Below are positions 22,588-31,810 of a DNA stretch of 64,000 nt, piece by piece; positions within the stretch are counted from its first letter, which is position 1; every line of letters begins with the position of its first letter. This DNA is from an uncultured Muribaculaceae bacterium (lineage in GTDB: Bacteria; Bacteroidota; Bacteroidia; Bacteroidales; Muribaculaceae): NCBI GenBank assembly GCA_910584125.1, contig CAJTXU010000002.1, positions 60,621 through 124,620 of the forward strand. Direction: 5' to 3'. The notes beneath the pieces were generated by a model, which had not been told where the DNA came from, did no database searches, and saw only the letters and a program-made list of their open reading frames with translations. Made by a program: the position numbers and the translations under genes.

Positions 22588-23607
22588 ATGGGACTTTTTT
22601 CATTCACCCAGGAAATAGCGATGGACCTTGGCACGGCCAACTCCATCATCATTCATAACGACAAGATAGTTGTGGATGAGCCGAGTGTGGTGGCCATCGA
22701 GAACAAGACCGACAAGCTACTGGCCGTCGGCACGATGGCACATCAGATGGAAGGCAAGGAGCCTCCCGGCATCCGCACGATCCGTCCGCTCCGCGACGGA
22801 GTGATCGCCGACTTCAACGCCGCCGAGCAGATGATCCGCGGCATGGTGAAGATGGTAAGCTCGAAACGCCGCTGGTTCTCCCCCTCGCTCCGCATGGTGG
22901 TCTGCATCCCCTCGGGCTCGACCGAGGTCGAGATCCGCGCCGTGCGCGACTCGAGCGAACATGCCGGCGGACGCGACGTCTACATGATTTATGAGCCTAT
23001 GGCCGCGGCGCTCGGCATCGGCCTCGACGTCGAGGCTCCCGACGGCAACATGATAGTCGACATAGGCGGCGGCTCGACCGAGATCGCCGTCATCTCGCTC
23101 GGCGGCATCGTGAGCAACAAGAGCATCCGCATCGCCGGCAACGACCTCACGGCTGACATCAAGGAGCATATGGGCCGCGTCCACAACCTCAAGGTGGGCA
23201 CCACAATGGCCGAGCAGATCAAGATCAACGTCGGCTCGGCACTCCCCCAGCTCGACGACGCTCCCGAACCATTCGTAGTGCACGGCCCCAACCGCATGAA
23301 CTCGCTCCCCATGCAGGTGCCCGTCACATACGAGGAGGTGTCGCACGCCATCGACAAGACCATCATAAAGATGGAGGACGCCATCCTCGCCGCCCTCGAG
23401 CAGACTCCCCCGGAACTTTACGCCGACATCGTGCGCAACGGAATCTATCTGGCCGGCGGCGGCGCGTTGCTCCGCGGACTCGCCAAGAGATTCACCGACA
23501 AGTTCCACATCGAGTTCAAGATCCCCGAGGATCCGCTGCACGCCGTGGCGATGGGCACGGGCGTGGCGCTCAAGAACATCAACAGGTTCTCTTTCTTGAT
23601 CAGATAA
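22588..23607 (+). CDS. mreB: Rod-shape determining actin homologue MreB
   Basis: 339 residues from ATG 22588 (MGLFSFTQEIAMDLGTANS), the usual MreB start; the 48-codon upstream extension is rejected. Actin-fold nucleotide motifs are clear: DLGTANSII (phosphate 1), MIVDIGGGSTEIAVISLGGI (phosphate 2) and LAGGGALLRGLAKRF (adenosine). It forms membrane-bound filaments that guide the elongation machinery. First gene of mreB-mreC-mreD-mrdA-rodA. Confidence 0.97.
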   Translation: MGLFSFTQEIAMDLGTANSIIIHNDKIVVDEPSVVAIENKTDKLLAVGTMAHQMEGKEPPGIRTIRPLRDGVIADFNAAEQMIRGMVKMVSSKRRWFSPSLRMVVCIPSGSTEVEIRAVRDSSEHAGGRDVYMIYEPMAAALGIGLDVEAPDGNMIVDIGGGSTEIAVISLGGIVSNKSIRIAGNDLTADIKEHMGRVHNLKVGTTMAEQIKINVGSALPQLDDAPEPFVVHGPNRMNSLPMQVPVTYEEVSHAIDKTIIKMEDAILAALEQTPPELYADIVRNGIYLAGGGALLRGLAKRFTDKFHIEFKIPEDPLHAVAMGTGVALKNINRFSFLIR

Positions 23608-23649
23608 CCATAATCAGGCAATAAGAAGCAACAGACATCCCCGCCCCAG

Positions 23650-24570
23650 ATGCGGAACATCTTAAACTTCATAATCAGATATTCCAAGTGGTTCGTCTTC
23701 ACGCTCTACGTGGTGGTGAGCTGCATGCTGCTGGTAGACAACAATGTCTATCAGCAGTCAGTATATCTGACTTCGGCCAACAGAGTGACGGGCGGCGTAT
23801 TCGGCGTCTGGTCGCAGATCACCGGCTATTTCCACCTCAAGTCGATCAACGAGAGCCTGCAGGTCACCAACGCCGACCTCCAGAACCAGGTGCTCAACCT
23901 CAAGAGCCGTCTCGCCGAGCTGCAGAGCCTCCGCGACGACTCGACGGTCAACCAGAGCGACCGCGAGAGGTTCGGTTATGTCTCGGCCGCCGTGATCAAC
24001 AACAACACCCGGCATCCGAAGAACTTCTTCACCATCAACCGCGGACGCCTCGACGGCGTGCGCCCCGGCATGGGCGTCGTCGACCAGAACGGAGTCGTCG
24101 GCATCGTCAATGTCACCGGCGACCATCTGTCGCGCGTCATATCACTGCTCAACGAGACGCAGGTCTTCTCGGTGAAGCTAAAGGGCACCGGCTTCGCCGG
24201 AACCCTTACCTGGCGCGGAAACGACCCGGCCGTCGGATATGTAGAGGAAATCCCGCGACATGCGCGCTACGCCATAGGCGACACCATCGTCACCAGCGGA
24301 TTCTCCACATCTTTCCCCGAGGGCATTCCAGTCGGAGTTGTGCTCAACCGTGTCCACGGCCGCGACGACAGCTTCTTCACCTTCAAGGTCCGTCTTACGT
24401 CCGACTTCAAGGCCCTCAGCTCCGTGCGCGTCATCAAAGACATATACAAGAACGAGATAGACTCGCTCGCCACCTTCGACGATATCGAGAAACTCGTCAC
24501 GGGCAAGAAGAAGGACGCCGACAAGAAGAAGGACGCCGACACTAAAACCGAGGTCAAAAACAATCAGTGA
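23650..24570 (+). CDS. mreC: Rod-shape determining protein MreC
   Basis: 306 residues. One N-terminal membrane helix (WFVFTLYVVVSCMLLV), then a coiled coil (INESLQVTNADLQNQVLNLKSRLAELQS) and the double beta-barrel domain (SAAVINNNTRHPKNFFTINRG, GVRPGMGVVDQNGVVGIV, VTSGFSTSFPEGIPVG). The tail is Lys/Asp-rich with two copies of KKKDAD. It links PBP2/RodA to MreB across the membrane. Its TGA overlaps the mreD ATG. Confidence 0.95.
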   Translation: MRNILNFIIRYSKWFVFTLYVVVSCMLLVDNNVYQQSVYLTSANRVTGGVFGVWSQITGYFHLKSINESLQVTNADLQNQVLNLKSRLAELQSLRDDSTVNQSDRERFGYVSAAVINNNTRHPKNFFTINRGRLDGVRPGMGVVDQNGVVGIVNVTGDHLSRVISLLNETQVFSVKLKGTGFAGTLTWRGNDPAVGYVEEIPRHARYAIGDTIVTSGFSTSFPEGIPVGVVLNRVHGRDDSFFTFKVRLTSDFKALSSVRVIKDIYKNEIDSLATFDDIEKLVTGKKKDADKKKDADTKTEVKNNQ

Positions 24571-25091
24571 TGGGCAAGGAGATTCTGAACAACGTGGCCA
24601 TTCTGGCGGTGCTGATACTGGTGCAGGTGCTGATCTGCAACAGCATCATGCTCTTCAACGTCGCCATGGCCTTCGTCTTCATCTACGTCATAATCAGACT
24701 GCCGATGAACCTCAACACCAACTGGCTGCTGACATGGGGATTCTTCGCAGGCCTGGCCGTCGACATGTTTTCCGACACGCCGGGAGTCAACTCGCTGGCC
24801 TGCACGCTGCTCGCCATGCTCAAGAGGCCGATGCTCTACGCCTACGTGCCGCGAGACGACCGCACCAAGGATATAGAGCCCTCACTCTCCACACTCGGGT
24901 TCGCCGTCTACGGCAAATACCTAATCTCGATGTCGACAGTCTACTGCCTGCTAACTTTCACGATAGAATATTTCAATTTCGCCGACGTTAAGGAAATAGT
25001 CATCATGTCGGCCGCAAGCTCCCTGTTCACATTCCTCATCCTGCTTGGTGTCGACAGCCTAATTGTGACGCATCGTGAGAAAAGACTATAA
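24570..25091 (+). CDS. mreD: Rod-shape determining protein MreD
   Basis: 173 residues from ATG 24570, overlapping the mreC stop (TGATG). A small polytopic membrane protein with about five helices (ILNNVAILAVLILVQVLIC, ILLGVDSLIVT at the end). MreD is the least conserved part of the elongation complex; the assignment rests on topology, length and position between mreC and mrdA. Confidence 0.9.
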   Translation: MGKEILNNVAILAVLILVQVLICNSIMLFNVAMAFVFIYVIIRLPMNLNTNWLLTWGFFAGLAVDMFSDTPGVNSLACTLLAMLKRPMLYAYVPRDDRTKDIEPSLSTLGFAVYGKYLISMSTVYCLLTFTIEYFNFADVKEIVIMSAASSLFTFLILLGVDSLIVTHREKRL

Positions 25092-26928
25092 TTTAGAAAA
25101 AAGAAAATATGTCATAGGCGGATTCATCACCGTGCTGGTGATGATATACATCGTGCGCCTTTTCGCGCTGCAGGTCGGTGACGTCAAGTACAAGGAGAGC
25201 GCCGACAGCAACGCTTTCCTCAAGCGCATCCTGTATCCGGCGCGCGGACTCGTCTACGACCGCAACGACAAGCTGGTGGTGTTCAACAAGCCGGCCTACG
25301 ACGTCATGCTCATTCCCAAGGATGTAGGCGATTTCGACACCGTCATGCTCTGCGACGCTCTCGGCATCTCGCGCGACGAACTCATCTCGAAATGGGAGGA
25401 GATGAAGGATCCCCACCGCAACCCCGGATATTCATCCTACACCCCTCAGAAACTCATATCGCATCTCTCGCAGGAAGATTACGGCAAACTGCAGGAGAAG
25501 CTAAACCTGCTGCCCGGCTTCTATATCCAGAAGCGAACGGTGCGCGAATACGCCTACCACTGCGGCTCGAACATCCTGGGCAACATCCGCGAGGTGTCGT
25601 CAGACGACGTGCTCAAGGACCGTTACTACCGCCGCGGCGACTACACCGGCGACCTCGGCATCGAGAAGAGCTACGAGAAAGCCCTCCGCGGCGACAAGGG
25701 CGTCGAGATCCTGATGAAGGACGCGCTGGGCCGCATCAAGGGAAAATACGAGAACGGCGTCCACGACGTCGCGCCCGTGTCGGGCCATAACCTCAAGCTC
25801 TCGATCGACATGGACCTGCAGCAGTACGGCGAACAGCTGATGCAGGGCAAAATCGGCGCCATCGTGGCCATCGAGCCCGCCACCGGCGAGGTGCTCGCCC
25901 TGGTGACGTCGCCCAATTACGACCCGTCGCTGCTCGTGGGCCGCGAACGCGGCAAGAACTACAGCATGCTCGTCTCCGACCCGCAGAAACCGCTCTACGA
26001 CCGCTCGGTGCAGGGAGCGTATCCCCCCGGCTCGACTTTCAAACCGACGCAGGGACTCATCTTTCTCCAGGAGGGGGTGATAACGACTTCGACGATGTAT
26101 CCATGCTATCACGGATACGTCAACGGCCTGCGCGTGGGTTGCCACGGACACGGCTCGCCCCTGCCGCTCAAGCCGGCGCTCCAGACATCGTGCAACGCGT
26201 TCTTCTGCTGGGGATTCAAGAATATGATCGACAAGCGCGGCACGAAGGTCGCCGACCAATTCGAGAAGTGGAAGGACTATATGGTCGAGATGGGCTATGG
26301 CTATAAACTCGGCATCGACCTCCCCTTCGAGAGCCGTGGCTTCATACCGAACAACGATTTCTACAGCAAGTCGTTCCGCGGAGCCAACTGGACGGCCAAC
26401 TCGGTGATATCCATTTCGATAGGTCAGGGCGAGGTGCTCGCCACGCCGCTGCAGATCGCCAACCTCGGCGCCACCATCGCCAACCGTGGCTGGTTCTATA
26501 CGCCACATGTCGTCAAGGAGATCTCCGACAGCACTATCGACGAGAAATACCGTAAGAAGCGGCATACGAGCATCAAGCGCCAGTATTACGAGGATGTGGC
26601 CGAGGGAATGCGCATGGCCGTCTCCGGCGGCACGTGCCGCACGGCCAACCTGCCCGGCATCGAGGTCTGCGGCAAGACGGGCACGGCCCAGAACCCGCAT
26701 GGCCGCGACCATTCGGTCTTCATGGGTTTCGCGCCCTACCACAACCCGAAGATCGCGATTGCCGTCTACGTAGAGAACGCCGGTTTCGGCGCTACCTATG
26801 GCGTGCCCATCGGCTCGCTGATGATCGAGAAATATCTCACGGGCGAGATCAGCCCGGCCCGCAAGGGTATCGAGGATAGAATGTTGAACTCTAACACCAT
26901 TGTGTCAAGTGGCGTCAAGAAACACTGA
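25075..26928 (+). CDS. mrdA: Penicillin-binding protein 2 (elongation transpeptidase)
   Basis: 617 residues, starting at GTG 25075, which overlaps mreD by 17 bases. An N-terminal membrane helix (YVIGGFITVLVMIYIVRLFAL), a PBP dimerisation domain, then the transpeptidase: the SxxK serine in YPPGSTFKPTQGL, SCN in LQTSCNAFF and KTGTAQNPHGRDH. It crosslinks new peptidoglycan during side-wall growth and pairs with the glycosyltransferase RodA encoded next. Confidence 0.96.
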   Translation: MRKDYNLEKRKYVIGGFITVLVMIYIVRLFALQVGDVKYKESADSNAFLKRILYPARGLVYDRNDKLVVFNKPAYDVMLIPKDVGDFDTVMLCDALGISRDELISKWEEMKDPHRNPGYSSYTPQKLISHLSQEDYGKLQEKLNLLPGFYIQKRTVREYAYHCGSNILGNIREVSSDDVLKDRYYRRGDYTGDLGIEKSYEKALRGDKGVEILMKDALGRIKGKYENGVHDVAPVSGHNLKLSIDMDLQQYGEQLMQGKIGAIVAIEPATGEVLALVTSPNYDPSLLVGRERGKNYSMLVSDPQKPLYDRSVQGAYPPGSTFKPTQGLIFLQEGVITTSTMYPCYHGYVNGLRVGCHGHGSPLPLKPALQTSCNAFFCWGFKNMIDKRGTKVADQFEKWKDYMVEMGYGYKLGIDLPFESRGFIPNNDFYSKSFRGANWTANSVISISIGQGEVLATPLQIANLGATIANRGWFYTPHVVKEISDSTIDEKYRKKRHTSIKRQYYEDVAEGMRMAVSGGTCRTANLPGIEVCGKTGTAQNPHGRDHSVFMGFAPYHNPKIAIAVYVENAGFGATYGVPIGSLMIEKYLTGEISPARKGIEDRMLNSNTIVSSGVKKH

Positions 26929-28378
26929 TTCGGGCGTATCGACGTTCAAGGCCATCGACTGGGTCACGATCGTGCTCTACCTGATACTCGTCGGGTTCGG
27001 GGCGATCAGCATCTACGCCGCCAGCTATGACTTCGACAACGCGAGCCTATTCGACATCAAGGAGTTCTCGGGTAAGCAGATCATGTGGATCGGGCTTTCG
27101 CTCGTGCTCGGCTGCGGAATCCTGCTATCCGACTACAGGATATACAAGACCTACGCCTATCCGATTTACATCGTCGTGCTGATCGTGCTGCTCGTCACGA
27201 TATTCGTAGCGCCCGACATCAAGGGCTCGCATTCCTGGCTCAAGATCGGCTCGTTCAGCCTCCAGCCGGCGGAGTTCGGCAAGTTCGCCACCGCCCTGGC
27301 ACTCGCCAAACTCTTCGACTCCTACAACTTCTCGCTCAACGCCAAGATCAGCAACTATTTCCGCGCGCTGATCATCATCTTCCTGCCGATCATCCTGATT
27401 CTGCTTCAGAACGAGACGGGAAGCGCCCTGGTCTACATCTCGTTCATCTTCGTGCTCTACCGCGAGGGGATGAGCGGCCTGGTGCTGTTCTCGGTGCTGT
27501 GCGCGGTGACATTCTTCGTCATCGCCGTCAAATTCGCCGAACCGCTCGTGCTCGGCATCCCGATGGGCGAGTTCACGGTCTTCATCCTTATCATGCTCGT
27601 CTTCTCGCTGATGCTTCTGTTCTATTGCAGAGACGTCATCATAGCGCGCAACGTCATCTTCGGATTCGTCGGATCGGGCATCATCGTGGCGGTCATGTCG
27701 CTATGCGGCATCCACGTCAACGGCCTGATATACTTCATCGGAATCATTCTGGCCGCCATCATCTACACGGCGGTTGCTATGTTCCACCACCGCATCACGA
27801 AGTTCATGATCACCATTGGCTTCGCGATCGTGTCGGTGATATTCCTCTTCTCGGTGAATTACGTGTTCAACAACATACTTGAGCCTCACCAGCAGATGCG
27901 CATCAAGGTGGCCCTCGGCATTGAGGAGAACCTGCGGGGAGCCGGTTATAACGTCAACCAGTCGAAGATAGCCATTGGCTCGGGCGGAGTGACCGGAAAG
28001 GGTTTTCTCAACGGAACGCAGACCAAGCTGAAATATGTGCCCGAACAGCACACCGACTTCATCTTCTGCACCATCGGCGAGGAGGAGGGCTTCATAGGAG
28101 CCACAGGGGTGCTCGTGCTTTATCTCGCGCTGATTCTCAGGCTCATCTACATAGCCGAGCGGCAACGTACCGTCTTCGAACGCGTCTACGCCTATTGCGT
28201 GGTCTCGATATTGATATTCCATCTCGGCATCAATGTCGGCATGGTGATCGGCCTATGCCCTGTGATAGGAATCCCGCTGCCCTTTTTCAGCTACGGCGGT
28301 TCGTCGCTATGGGGCTTCACGATACTGCTGTTCATCCTGCTCAGGCTCGACGCCTCCCGCAAGGAGCGGATGGACTGA
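26909..28378 (+). CDS. rodA: Rod-shape glycosyltransferase RodA (SEDS family)
   Basis: 489 residues from a GTG at 26909, overlapping mrdA by 20 bases; a TTG at 26900 is the other choice. About ten membrane helices with SEDS features: IKGSHSWLKIGSFSLQPAEFGKFATALALA, LQNETGSALVYISFIFVLYREG, and the C-terminal GIPLPFFSYGGSSLW. It polymerises glycan strands from lipid II together with PBP2. The ~100 residues between helices 6 and 8 (FYCRDVIIARN...) match the longer Bacteroidetes version. Last gene of the mre operon. Confidence 0.95.
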   Translation: MASRNTDSGVSTFKAIDWVTIVLYLILVGFGAISIYAASYDFDNASLFDIKEFSGKQIMWIGLSLVLGCGILLSDYRIYKTYAYPIYIVVLIVLLVTIFVAPDIKGSHSWLKIGSFSLQPAEFGKFATALALAKLFDSYNFSLNAKISNYFRALIIIFLPIILILLQNETGSALVYISFIFVLYREGMSGLVLFSVLCAVTFFVIAVKFAEPLVLGIPMGEFTVFILIMLVFSLMLLFYCRDVIIARNVIFGFVGSGIIVAVMSLCGIHVNGLIYFIGIILAAIIYTAVAMFHHRITKFMITIGFAIVSVIFLFSVNYVFNNILEPHQQMRIKVALGIEENLRGAGYNVNQSKIAIGSGGVTGKGFLNGTQTKLKYVPEQHTDFIFCTIGEEEGFIGATGVLVLYLALILRLIYIAERQRTVFERVYAYCVVSILIFHLGINVGMVIGLCPVIGIPLPFFSYGGSSLWGFTILLFILLRLDASRKERMD

Positions 28379-28434
28379 AGCAATGTTGAATGTTGATAAC
28401 ACGCTGATAATTAATCATTAATAATTAGAAAAGA

Positions 28435-29565
28435 GTGGAATTCAGGATAGAGTCTCTTACAGCCGGCAGCAATGCCCGCGCCGGGGTCATCACCACCGAC
28501 CACGGCGAGATACCGACACCGATATTCATGCCCGTCGGCACAGTGGGCAGCGTCAAGGCCGTGCACGCACACGAGCTCCGCGACGAGATTGACGCCAAGA
28601 TCATTCTCGGCAACACCTATCACCTCTATCTTCGTCCCGGACTCGATATCCTCCGGAAGGCCGGAGGACTCCATAAGTTCAACAGCTGGGACCGTCCCAT
28701 ACTCACCGACTCGGGCGGCTTCCAGGTCTTCTCGCTCGCGTCCAACCGCAAGCTGCATGAGGAGGGAGCATGGTTCCGAAGCCATATTGACGGCAGCAAG
28801 CATCTCTTCACCCCCGAGGGGGTCGTGGATATCGAACGAGTCATCGGAGCCGACATCATGATGGCCCTCGACGAGTGCCCTCCCGGCACCGCCGATTACG
28901 ACTACGCCCGCAATTCGCTCGGCCTCACCCAGCGCTGGCTCAAACGCGGATGGAAACGATATCAGGAGACCGAAGGCCTATACGGCTACCGTCAGGCTTA
29001 TTTCCCTATTGTCCAGGGATGCGTATATCCCGACCTGCGCACGGAGGCAGCCAAATTCATCGCCGATCTCGGAGCAGACGGCAACGCGATAGGCGGTCTC
29101 GCCGTCGGCGAACCCACCGAGAAGATGTATGAAATGATCGAGATCGTCAACGACATACTGCCCGAGGACAAACCCCGTTACCTAATGGGTGTCGGCACCC
29201 CGGCCAACATTCTCGAGGCCATAGACCGCGGAGTCGATATGATGGACTGCGTCATGCCGACCCGTAACGGCCGCAACGGAATGATATTCACCCGCAACGG
29301 CATCATAAACCTCAAGAACAAGAAATGGGCCGACGACTTCTCTCCCCTCGACGAAGGAGGCCCGGCGGCAGTCGACGAGGAATATTCGCGCGCATATCTG
29401 CGCCACCTGTTCGTGAGCCACGAGATTCTCGGAATGCAGATCGCCTCCATCCATAATCTCGCGTTCTATCTCTGGCTTGTCCGCGAGGCCCGCAGGCATA
29501 TCGTAGACGGGGATTTCAAATCCTGGAAAGAGGAAATGGTGGTCAACGTGACCCGCAGACTTTAA
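28435..29565 (+). CDS. tgt: Queuine tRNA-ribosyltransferase (Tgt)
   Basis: 376 residues from GTG 28435. It swaps guanine-34 of GUN-anticodon tRNAs for the queuosine precursor. Motifs: TPIFMPVGTVGSVKAV, GNTYHLYLRPG, LTDSGGFQVFSL with the catalytic Asp, GGLAVGEPTEKMYEMI, and RYLMGVGTPANILEAIDRGVDMMDCVMPTRNGRNG. The final zinc-binding part normally needs CxCxxC plus His; here that stretch reads EYSRAYLRHLFVSHEILGMQ, with no Cys triad visible. This unusual point may mean a zinc-free variant. 15 bases before the permease gene, so co-transcribed. Confidence 0.95.
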   Translation: MEFRIESLTAGSNARAGVITTDHGEIPTPIFMPVGTVGSVKAVHAHELRDEIDAKIILGNTYHLYLRPGLDILRKAGGLHKFNSWDRPILTDSGGFQVFSLASNRKLHEEGAWFRSHIDGSKHLFTPEGVVDIERVIGADIMMALDECPPGTADYDYARNSLGLTQRWLKRGWKRYQETEGLYGYRQAYFPIVQGCVYPDLRTEAAKFIADLGADGNAIGGLAVGEPTEKMYEMIEIVNDILPEDKPRYLMGVGTPANILEAIDRGVDMMDCVMPTRNGRNGMIFTRNGIINLKNKKWADDFSPLDEGGPAAVDEEYSRAYLRHLFVSHEILGMQIASIHNLAFYLWLVREARRHIVDGDFKSWKEEMVVNVTRRL

Positions 29566-29579
29566 CTGACCTGACTACG

Positions 29580-30716
29580 ATGGCGAAACGCAGAAGACAT
29601 AACGGATTCAAGTTCAGGATTTCGTGGGAGACCTTCGGTCTCAAACTTCTTGACGTCTTTATTCTCAAGAAGTTTCTCGGCACATATTTCTTCGCCACAA
29701 TCCTGATTCTGGCGGTGGTGTCGATGTTCGACATCACCGAGAAGCTCGACGCCTTCCTGAGCGCACCGCTGAGCGAGACGATCTTCGACTATTTCATGTC
29801 GTTCCTCCCCTATTTCGCCAATCAGCTCGCACCGCTCTTCACATTCATCGCCGTCATATTCTTCACCACCAAACTGGCCGGCAACTCCGAGATCATTGCC
29901 ATCCTGTCGAGCGGAGTGAGCTTCAACAGGTTCCTGCGTCCCTACATGATTGGCGCCGGAGTGATCGCGCTGATGATTTTCGCGCTCAGCAACTATATCA
30001 TCCCGCCGACCAACGTCAAGCGCATCGACTACACCAACAAGTATGTGAAGAACAAGAAAGTCACCACCGGTCTCGACATACAGCTGATGGCACGCCCCGG
30101 CGAGGTGGTCTATATCGGCCGGTTCGAGAACAATACCAAAACCGGCTACCGCTTTTCGCTCGACAAGTTCAACGGCAAGGAACTGACGTCGCGCATGACA
30201 GCTCAGACCATAACCTACGACTCCACCAGGAACTACCACTGGACTGTGCACAACTACATGATCCGCGACTTCGACGGCATGAAGGAGAGCATCAGGCGCG
30301 GCGAGCGTCTCGACACGATCATACCCATCGAGCCACGCGACTTCCTAATCTCAGTCAACGACCAGGAGACGCTCACCACGCCACAGCTGTCGGAATTTAT
30401 CGAAAAGCAGAAGAACCGTGGCGTCGCCAACATCAAGGCGTTCGAAATCGAGAAGGAGCGACGCTATGCGGTGGCGGCGGCCGCTTTCATCCTTACCCTT
30501 ATAGGAGTCTCGCTGTCGGCCAAGAAGACCAAAGGAGGCATGGGCATCAACATCGGCATCGGACTTCTGTTGAGTTTCAGCTACATACTCTTCTCGACGG
30601 TAACGAGCCAGTTTGCCATCTCGGGTCTGACCTCGCCCTGGGTCGCCATGTGGATACCCAACTTCGTCTACCTTGCCATAGGATTCGGCCTCTACTACCG
30701 CGCCCGCAAATTCTGA
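29580..30716 (+). CDS. LptF/LptG-family LPS export permease
   Basis: 378 residues. YjgP/YjgQ fold: three N-terminal helices (KFLGTYFFATILILAVVSMFDI, SFLPYFANQLAPLFTFIAVIFF, MIGAGVIALMIFALSNYII), a periplasmic beta-jellyroll (~130-270), and three C-terminal helices ending YLAIGFGLYYRARKF. It forms half of the LptB2FG transporter that pulls lipopolysaccharide from the inner membrane. LptG is the usual name for this gene next to tgt in Bacteroidetes, but LptF cannot be excluded. Confidence 0.9.
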   Translation: MAKRRRHNGFKFRISWETFGLKLLDVFILKKFLGTYFFATILILAVVSMFDITEKLDAFLSAPLSETIFDYFMSFLPYFANQLAPLFTFIAVIFFTTKLAGNSEIIAILSSGVSFNRFLRPYMIGAGVIALMIFALSNYIIPPTNVKRIDYTNKYVKNKKVTTGLDIQLMARPGEVVYIGRFENNTKTGYRFSLDKFNGKELTSRMTAQTITYDSTRNYHWTVHNYMIRDFDGMKESIRRGERLDTIIPIEPRDFLISVNDQETLTTPQLSEFIEKQKNRGVANIKAFEIEKERRYAVAAAAFILTLIGVSLSAKKTKGGMGINIGIGLLLSFSYILFSTVTSQFAISGLTSPWVAMWIPNFVYLAIGFGLYYRARKF

Positions 30717-30750
30717 CGCACCACAGACTATACAGGAAATTCAAGAAATG

Positions 30751-31305
30751 TCACTGCTGGCTGTTTTGGGCCGCTTTCTTTTCCTGGTATTCAGTGTAGC
30801 TGCCGGCGTAGACGCCCTGCATGTTGACATAGCCCCACTGGTCGTCGCGCGAGACCTCAAACCAGCCGTTGTACAGATCCGACATCGAGTCGTATACACA
30901 CGGAATGACGGCATTGCCCTTGCTGTCGATCAGTCCCCACTTGCCGTTTAGGTTCACCATGGCGTGTCCGTTTTCTGTGTAATCTTTCGCATCGTCGTAT
31001 ATGGCCTTGACAACGGGATAATTTGAAACATCGATGAATCCGAATTTACCGCCTGAAACTATACGCGCAAGCCCTGTATCCGGGTTGAAGGGATATGCGT
31101 TTTCATACTGGTAGCCGATCTGAAGAACCGTAGAGCCGTCTTCATCATTCAGATTATAATATCCGAAGGCATTCTGCCCCAGAGTATTATCCGTATCCAT
31201 ACACTCGATTGGCTCCGGGAATTTCATTCTGTACTTTCCGCTGGCCTTGAACGACAGGCTGCAGAACGCCATGACGACCAGAAGAATTGCAATCTTGGTT
31301 TTCAT
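30751..31305 (-). CDS. Secreted WG-repeat protein
   Basis: 184 residues with signal peptide MKTKIAILLVVMAFCSLSFKASG. Three WG (KWG) repeats: GGKFGFIDVSN, GKWGLIDSKGNAVIPCVYD and DQWGYVNMQGVY, with AHMVNL-like spacing. Such repeats form small beta-propeller-like scaffolds with unknown ligands. It is convergent with the Lpt permease and has its own clear promoter. A second, damaged WG-repeat protein sits at 61873-62271. Confidence 0.82.
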   Translation of the reverse strand: MKTKIAILLVVMAFCSLSFKASGKYRMKFPEPIECMDTDNTLGQNAFGYYNLNDEDGSTVLQIGYQYENAYPFNPDTGLARIVSGGKFGFIDVSNYPVVKAIYDDAKDYTENGHAMVNLNGKWGLIDSKGNAVIPCVYDSMSDLYNGWFEVSRDDQWGYVNMQGVYAGSYTEYQEKKAAQNSQQ

Positions 31306-31358
31306 ATTATGGTATAGATTTTAGTAGCCGCTACTATTGACGCGGCGATTGATTTACG

Positions 31359-31389
31359 CAAAGTTAAACATAAAATCACAGCCCGTCAA
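31359..31389 (-). promoter_or_regulatory. Promoter of the WG-repeat gene
   Basis: On minus: TTG at 31389-31387, 20-base spacer, TAACTTTG at 31366-31359. The leader (~45 bases) contains a small hairpin AGTAG-CCG-CTACT at 31324-31336. Confidence 0.65.
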
Positions 31390-31434
31390 TGACGGATTCC
31401 CGTAATTTTCAAAAGAAATTCCGCCGCGCTCCCC

Positions 31435-31809
31435 CTAATCATTAATAATTGCTTTGTATCCGATCTGGAAGAAGTCATGGCGGAAGTCACGGGGACGGGT
31501 CACCTCACCGTTCCACACCACAATGTCGATATCCACAGGCACGTCGCCGCGTTGGCGCGCCGCCTCGTCGCGGCCCCGCGCCCGCTCATAAGCCTTCAGA
31601 GACGCTTCAAGAGCGTCGTATCCCAGTCCGGTCGAGCCAGACACGACAGCGTTGGTATAAGGTGCGCCATAACCCTGCAACGCCGGCGTCAGATACTCAT
31701 GCGACACCCGGCAGCCGTCAAGCCGACCGCGGAGCCATTCGATGGCGAGACCCACTTCTTCGTATCTGCAGTTCGAACCGATTGAAAGCACTACGCTCGC
31801 CGCCATCAT
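31435..31809 (-). CDS. folK: HPPK, 2-amino-4-hydroxy-6-hydroxymethyldihydropteridine diphosphokinase-like
   Basis: 124 residues; the usual enzyme is about 160, so this is a short version. It transfers diphosphate from ATP to the pterin in folate synthesis. Family signs: N-terminal ASVVLSIGSNC, YTNAVVSGST, RARGRDEAARQRGDVPVDIDIVVWNGEV (the RxxxDIDI core) and RPRDF. The 3' end is folded tightly after DFFQIGYKAIIND. It starts one base after the phosphoesterase stop and is the last gene of that unit. Confidence 0.8.
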   Translation of the reverse strand: MMAASVVLSIGSNCRYEEVGLAIEWLRGRLDGCRVSHEYLTPALQGYGAPYTNAVVSGSTGLGYDALEASLKAYERARGRDEAARQRGDVPVDIDIVVWNGEVTRPRDFRHDFFQIGYKAIIND

Positions 31810-31810
31810 C

